DNA of 64,000 nucleotides from Rutpela maculata (Eukaryota > Arthropoda > Insecta > Coleoptera > Cerambycidae), in NCBI GenBank assembly GCA_936432065.2, contig OW386286.2, forward strand, positions 279,168,088 to 279,232,087, written 5' to 3'. Position numbers and translations under genes: made by a program. Numbering within the stretch: position 1 is the stretch's first letter; every line of letters starts with the position of its first letter. The notes beneath the pieces were generated by a model. That model made no database searches, was not told the DNA's origin, and worked only from the letters and a program-made list of their open reading frames with translations. Below are positions 59,901 to 64,000 of the stretch, piece by piece.

Positions 59901-61319
59901 AAGTATTAGCGCTAATTCATTGCTCCATTCCATTTTTGTTTCGTAATTTATATGAAAATGTGACACACTAGCTAGTAAATGCGACACACTAGCTAGTAAA
60001 TGCAAATAACCGTCCACACTGAGCGTTTTGTGCGCACGAAAACCCCTTGTTCTTTTAAAAAGACCGACAACCGCCGGATCTTGTTTGTACGGGTAAAATA
60101 CCTAAGCACACATGCGTGCGTCAGTACTCATCTGATCATTTTTATGCGTAAACCGTTCATGCGAGTAAAAATGCTCAAATCAGTACCCACCTTTAGATGT
60201 CAAAAATAACGTTTAACGCAAATACGTTATCTTTTGCGATAACTCCCTATTATCATGTGATTATTAACGTTAAAGAGCCTTTTAGCTAAACGGCTGTTTA
60301 ACTAAATCGACTTTTAAATAAAGTTGATAATACCGACAGTAAGTATTATATGTATTACCAGTGCGATATGCATTATTTTGTAGCACGAGTCTGATGGAAA
60401 TGCTCTAAAATATATATGTTGCGTCTAATATACACATGATAATCACACCTAATGCTTTTCTATAATCTATACTATCATTTGAACTGACAGAGCCATATTA
60501 TTCAACAAATCTAATTACGTAAGGTAAACTGTAAAATTGTACTGTACCTATTGCTAAGGTTTTTTTCCTTCTCAACCACATATTAAAACACAACTCATTT
60601 TGTACTCGCCTCCTTTCTCTCTCTGCCTCTTGCAGTTGTCTTTCTTCTTCCTCCTTTTCCTTCATTTTCTTCATAATTTCCTCTTTCCGTTTTTTTTCAG
60701 CTAACCATTTTTTAAAACTTTCTCGTTCTTTTTCTAGTAAGGCTAACCTTTCTTTTTCTTTTGCCTCTTTCTTTATTGCTTCTTCTATCATTTTCTTCTT
60801 TTTCTCCTGGTCTTTTCTCTTCAACCAATTCTTTATAACTTCCTCTTTTTCCTTAAAATCGATTTCACCTGTTCTTTCGGTGAGCAAAGAAGTTAATGAT
60901 ATTCTCATTTCGGGTCCTACTTTTGAAATGGGTTTCTGGGTTTTTACGGTAATTTGACTGTCTTCGTCAGACGTTGAAGGGGTGTTTTCTGTGATTTCTT
61001 TCTTTTTTAGATCTAAACACTTACCTTCTGAATCTTGATTCACGTTTAATTTAGGGGATGTATAAGAACGTGAGATTATCTGCGTCTTTGTTGTTGAAAT
61101 ATACTCATTTTCGCTATTACTATGTAAGTAAATTGGACTTCTCTTTCTTAAAGGCGGCATTATTTGATTAATGGGCTTTTCTACGTAAATAGCTGAATTA
61201 ATAAACCTTCTAATAACTCTTTTCGGTTCAGAATCATTGGTATTAAAATTTTCTATTGACCAACTTTCGCTTTTGGGAAATTTAGGCGATTGCATACGTT
61301 GACTATCAGGCATTAATGC
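50922..61319 (-). CDS. CCDC34: CCDC34-like coiled-coil protein, at least 3 coding exons
   Basis: Coding exons, 5' to 3': 61319-60548 (ATG at 61313), 52775-52629, 51010-50922; 333 codons from that ATG plus TAA. Junctions are GT-AG with matching phase 1 at both. The family signature is repeated W-L motifs in charged helix: IKNWLKRK (160-167), FKKWLAEKK (200-208), FNMWLRRK (243-250), FREWVRNSK (283-291). These are followed by KPRP (293-296) and YINPVPWNP (314-322), the counterpart of the vertebrate YNPIPWKP. Vertebrate CCDC34 is linked to sperm flagella; the same role here is inference. The frame is open to the acceptor at 61320, so an upstream exon may add residues (see 61424-61553). The introns are 7.8 and 1.6 kb, the first full of elements. 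Confidence 0.85.
51525..51600 (-). repeat. tRNA-derived SINE-like fragment
   Basis: The minus strand has GAGTTAGTGCG (A-box-like) and GGGTTCGAGCTC (B box) with GCATACCTAGC between. There is no acceptor stem pairing. It lies in the last intron of the CCDC34-like gene. Confidence 0.4.
51905..52330 (-). pseudogene. LINE 3' end
   Basis: The minus strand encodes the C-terminal tail of a LINE ORF2 (LLRDINFLVPRINTQQN, then RTNILSKSPVHVMCESFNSL) at about 52300-52060, then 3' UTR and a (TTA)n tail at 51905-51920. Severely 5' truncated. Confidence 0.7.
52975..53560 (+). pseudogene. LINE fragment before and into the RT domain
   Basis: 52985-53090 reads TNLDSDNKCRIFIEHLQNAY. After a gap, 53274-53500 reads KEGKFPSILKRTLVIPIFKK, then VSNYRPISLLPKISKIMEK, the classic N-terminal RT motif. 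Truncated on both sides and broken internally. Confidence 0.8.
53850..54160. mobile_element. Fragment of the 7910-10100 foldback family
   Basis: Shares TTACTG...TTACAGTAACAAAA, CCTTTTCTTCTCAAAAT, AATTAGCAAGCC and TTCTGTGATGCATTTACTAT with the right arm of the larger element, and stops at its outer end (CCTCTTGTTACTATA). Confidence 0.7.
54525..56130 (+). repeat. Interspersed repeat with internal duplication, split by element A3
   Basis: It opens GCTGATGCCCGCGACTTC, a motif I know as a widespread arthropod repeat. Two internal versions of ACCCCTTCAAAAAGTGAAAA followed by CTGCCAAATTTCA (54998-55105 and 55935-56015) show a duplicated module. A3 sits inside the second module at 55251-55889. Its class is not determined. 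It ends at a poly(C) run (56097-56112). Confidence 0.55.
55251..55889 (+). mobile_element. DINE-1/HINE-like element, family A copy 3 (complete)
   Basis: Starts CGCTGCCCAAGGAATCACTA, then the subterminal TTCCACATCC (55272-55281). It has a GACA microsatellite (about 55755-55770) and ends in the hairpin 55869-55887 (CTTCCAC, TGGAT, GTGGAAG) plus TAA. The host module reads through the insertion (CAAAAA | TACGGG), which gives precise ends. Confidence 0.65.
56138..56302. repeat. Inverted repeat
   Basis: AAGCCTTATTTTACTGATAA at the left is inverted as TTATCAGTAAAATAAGGCTT at the right, with about 120 bp between. Probably a MITE. Confidence 0.7.
56655..56757. repeat. GC-rich hairpin
   Basis: CGGCGCGCGCGCTAACCGG...AAAAAG pairs with CTTTTTCCGGTTAACGCGCGCGCCG around an A/T-run loop. 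Confidence 0.75.
56760..58933. other. Intron of the CCDC34-like gene, no exon recognised
   Basis: A plus-strand frame from ATG 57318 (MQSEYFKKLVLEN) and another at 57608-57886 are open, but neither resembles a family I know. No element borders were seen. Confidence 0.35.
58934..59310. mobile_element. H-family palindromic MITE, copy 2 (377 bp)
   Basis: Same arms as 45433-45825 (GGCCAGTCCAACACGCTGTC and complement), flanked by TA. It differs from copy 1 by a few substitutions and a short indel near the left arm. Confidence 0.85.
59482..60247. mobile_element. Outer palindromic element with nested Harbinger-like insert
   Basis: Ends GGGAGTTATCGCAAAAGATA and complement, with arms continuing through ACGTTAAACGTTATCTT-like sequence. 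TATTA occurs on both sides (59477-59481, 60248-60252). The interior is taken up by 59574-60192. Confidence 0.75.
59574..60192 (+). mobile_element. PIF/Harbinger element with HARBI1-like remnant
   Basis: TIRs AGGTGGGTACTGATTTGAGC and complement, with TTA on both sides (59571-59573, 60193-60195). At about 59840-59960 the plus strand reads LRDMRLQENSGHFQNFIRMS, then SEKVLAL. This resembles the N-terminal part of HARBI1-like transposases. The rest of the gene is gone. Confidence 0.7.
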
Positions 61320-61423
61320 CTATATAAAAAAGTGCGTTCTAATTTCTGCCTAGTAAAAATGTCAAAAAACTAAAATAATTCTGACATTTCCCAAGGAACT
61401 GAAGTTATGATTCGGCTCGCCTA

Positions 61424-61553
61424 CTTGTGAATAATGCTTAATTTCATTATCAAAGTAGCCATTTCCCAAACAAGATCCAGTACCATGGAGGTAGAATAAT
61501 AAGGAGTCGCCATAAGATGCAGAATGTGGCAGCACATTCCTCATTCCAGCCAT
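61424..61553 (-). CDS. Possible first coding exon of the CCDC34-like gene
   Basis: ATG at 61553 in a favourable context (CAAAATGG) opens MAGMRNVLPHSASYGDSLLF and stays open. Splicing at a phase-0 site CAA|GTAGGC near 61424 would join in frame to the open reading before ATG 61313. The donor is weak, and a second phase-0 GT lies about 45 nt further on. The peptide is not recognised; offered as tentative. Confidence 0.35.
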
Positions 61554-61869
61554 TTTGACAATCAAGTGTCCGAACATTTCATAGTTCCCGCAAACAAACA
61601 TAGCGGCAGCACATGCGCGCTTCTATGATGAAAAGGCCTATACGACATAAACGTCGACAAAATGCAACATTGTATCTCGGTTTAATATTATTATAAAATA
61701 AATGTTTTTGATAGATAATAGTGTTTTTCGCTATTAGCGGAGCGGATCTGGTTTTGAAATGAAACCGACTTTTTTTTAATTTTTTTTTTTTAACAATTCG
61801 GTTACACGCGTTCTCTTTTATCATGTTATATCGAGTTAATTCAGCTTAATCACACGAGGTGGGGCAGGA

Positions 61870-62650
61870 ATTCCCATTTGAAATGCGCAAAACACGTTTT
61901 TTCACGATAACTTTGTTATTATTGACTTGATGAAAAAAAAGTTAAATAAAAAATTGAAGACCTCGCGGAAGCGCATAATCTGGTAAATTGTTCAAATCGG
62001 ACGTTAACTTTTCGTAAAACTTTTTTTTTAAAACACATTTCTTGCCATAACACTAATATACAAAAAAGTAATTCCTTAATTTTTCACGAAAAAAGGAGTT
62101 AGGGGGCTGAGATTTTTTTTGAGGTAGGTGAAATAGATAAGAATTGATGGAGTCGGAGGATGGGTGGTGGGTCAATTAGGGGAGGGAGAGAAGGTAGGGA
62201 AAGGAACATTATTCAACCCCCCCCCGAACTTTTTTCCCTGTCGTGCGATTTTGAAAAACCAAAATGGAATTTGTTCGCTGTTATCTCTAGTATTTGACTG
62301 ATTAATTTTTTTTTCAAATAAACAATGTGGGAGGGGAAAAACTTTTTGCATTTTTTTTCAAATGCGTTTTTTTACGTAGGAAAGGGTTCAGAGGATAAAC
62401 TTTTTTACAAGTAAGTGAGGATCTTTTTCATCTTTATTTAAAAAAGAAAAAATTATCGCAATCCAAGCAATAGGAAGGGAGAGATGGGGCATAATGCATT
62501 TACGGGAATAAAGGGTTAAGGAAAAGGGATAGGGACTTCGGACTTTAATATTCGGCAATAAATTTTTTTTTCCATCTGAATATTTTATCAATCTACCTTT
62601 ATCAAATATTATTATTTAATGCCGTCACGAGTTTTCGCGGCCCATTTCTC
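61870..62650. other. Upstream of the CCDC34-like gene, repeat-like
   Basis: Long A and T runs with G-rich patches. No coding exon or clear element borders. Confidence 0.4.
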
Positions 62651-62660
62651 TAGTTTTAGG

Positions 62661-62816
62661 CAGTGGCGGCTCGTCAAAGGAGATAGGGGAGGCTGAGCTT
62701 CCTCTAGCAGCATATCCAAGGGTTGTGAGGAAATGTACAAATTGTAATGATATTGCAAGTTAATTGTCTTTTAAATATCAAGCCTCCTCTGTACAAAATA
62801 TCACGAGCCGCCACTG
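62661..62816. mobile_element. 156-bp hAT MITE derived from the 26410 transposon
   Basis: Ends CAGTGGCGGCTCGTC and ACGAGCCGCCACTG. Both subterminal regions match the autonomous-type element, including AATTGTAATSATATTGCAAG near the right end. Perfect 8-bp duplication GTTTTAGG (62653-62660, 62817-62824). The transposase is deleted. Confidence 0.9.
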
Positions 62817-63195
62817 GTTTTAGGTGTCTATTGGATATGTATAAAGAAATTATTCTTCAGTTTAACTCGCTCTAACTCAAAAACGGCACAATGGATTACT
62901 CTCAAAATTTTATCGTGTTATCACTATATATTGTTAATAAAATGTGTTAACCCACACAGCACAGAAATATTCTAAGGTGCACAGAATGTTTGCTCGGAAC
63001 GTTTCAATATTCTGAGAATATTCTCACAACATGAAAATCATTACCATAGAATGTGCCATGCACATTACAAAGTGGAGTCTTATAAATGTAACTAGAACAT
63101 TGGAAAAAATATATTCGTATATCGGTTTTCGGTTTTATAAGCAATTATTACCCTTAAAAAAACAAAATTTTTTTCGCAATTATTTTAACAAAAAA

Positions 63196-63242
63196 AAAAA
63201 AAAAATACGGGCTGAGCAGGGGTCGAACTGCCGACCGTAGCC
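63196..63242 (-). repeat. Weak tRNA-like sequence
   Basis: The minus strand has a B-box-like GGCAGTTCGACCCCTGC followed by a T run. No clear A box. Listed only as a possible SINE fragment. Confidence 0.25.
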
Positions 63243-63505
63243 AGTTTTACGATTAATAGTGACCGAGATATAGCGTTTCAAAGTTTGCAACTTTTAACTT
63301 TTTTTGCTAATTTTTACTATTTTTTTTCAGATTTCGTCCTGTAACTTTTTTCTGAGTGAATTTAGGTGTAGACATTATTATATTAAAGTGAAAGTTGACT
63401 TCACGCCCGTTGAAATGGTGGCTGGTAAAAGTCTCTACGACAAATATAAACCTAGATACAGCGTTTCGAAGAGTGTTTCTTAGATTAATAACTTACATTA
63501 TGAAA

Positions 63506-64000
63506 TTATTCAAATGCTGGATTTAACATATTTTCAAAATCAAAGTCGATTTCTTCATCGGCATCTATGTAAACATCGTCTTCCGTTATTTGAGGTACAT
63601 CAGCGTTTTCACAGTTCATTCCCATACATTCTTTGCAAAAAATGGAGCAATTCATTCCCAATTTCCTGCAACCACAGTTTCCTCTGCATCCTTTGGTGCA
63701 TTTACAGGCTATTTTTTCCAGCAAAACTTGTGGTCGAGTTGTTTATTTGTGAAAATTGGTACTAGTCTATTTTCTGAACTTTTCCAACCCCAGATGAGAA
63801 GATTTACAATATTTCCTTTCCAATGTTGCATTTGCAAGTAAGTTCTTAAACCATGATGTTTAGCAGCATCAGTTGTTGGAGGTAATCGGGACAATGAGAA
63901 TTTCGCACCTGTTGAGTACTTCTGAAATAACTTATAGCGACAGGTGCTTTGGCCATCAATTTTCATACCGTATAGTAATGTTACAATACATTCAGAAGCA
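63506..64000 (-). pseudogene. Cys-rich repetitive arthropod gene, 3' part
   Basis: The frame enters from beyond the window: SECIVTLLYGMKIDGQSTCR, then YKLFQKYSTGAKFSLSRLPP and TYLQMQHWKGN, to about 63711. A one-base frameshift near 63720 leads to CKCTKGCRGNCGCRKLGMNC, then FCKECMGMNC, an acidic tail and a stop at 63506. The dense CxC pattern suggests a zinc-binding tail similar in style to CXC/tesmin domains. I know this protein type only as highly repeated in arthropod genomes, so it is probably transposon-associated. Broken by the frameshift. Confidence 0.6.

Overview
This is an AT-rich, intron-containing, transposon-packed animal nuclear sequence. The conserved protein families, the compact coding exons split by long repeat-filled introns, and the repeat types (hAT, Tc1/mariner, PIF/Harbinger-like, non-LTR retrotransposons, DINE-1-like elements carrying GTCY microsatellites) point to an arthropod, most likely an insect. 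The species cannot be named from this window. Nothing prokaryotic or viral was seen.

Four host protein genes can be reconstructed exon by exon with matching splice phases, although most of their exons are short and scattered. They are METTL18 (+, 17280-21970, 5 exons, 289 aa), PNPO (-, 23032-22059, 6 exons including a 13-nt first exon, 228 aa), PSME3/PA28-gamma (+, 35467-45039, 4 exons, 244 aa) and a CCDC34-like gene (-, 61319-50922, at least 3 coding exons, 333 aa from the first well supported ATG). METTL18 and PNPO converge tail to tail with only 88 bp between stop codons. They act in different processes (ribosomal-protein histidine methylation, vitamin B6 salvage, nuclear proteasome activation, probable ciliary/flagellar coiled coil), so no pathway clustering is implied.

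Layout. 1-4147: decayed multicopy arthropod transposon-like gene split by a 2.6-kb element with 3-bp target duplications. 4273-6812: DINE-1-like element B1, then a 3' LINE fragment interrupted by DINE-1-like element A1. 7910-10100: foldback element holding a tRNA-derived SINE and a small hAT MITE. 11598-16674: MITEs, a tandem 470-bp repeat, and further A and B elements. 16926-23032: a 290-bp palindrome, METTL18 and PNPO. 24908-29771: a foldback element with a hAT transposon inserted near its right end; the hAT coding sequence is open except for one nonsense codon. 29982-35176: nested hAT, THAP-bearing and Harbinger-like elements. 35467-45039: PSME3, whose 7.8-kb third intron holds a 1.87-kb TIR element, a TTAA MITE and a 2.26-kb giant palindrome. 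45330-50800: Harbinger-like MITEs with G-runs, and LINE fragments. 50922-61319: the CCDC34-like gene with element-filled introns. 62661-64000: a hAT MITE and the 3' part of a Cys-rich repetitive gene.

The strongest unexpected signal is structural. Two unrelated families (A, three copies; B, two copies) share one architecture: a subterminal inverted repeat, a GTCY microsatellite and a 3' hairpin. Family B also carries a Pol III A/B-box tRNA-like module. Several very long palindromes sit inside or just upstream of host genes.
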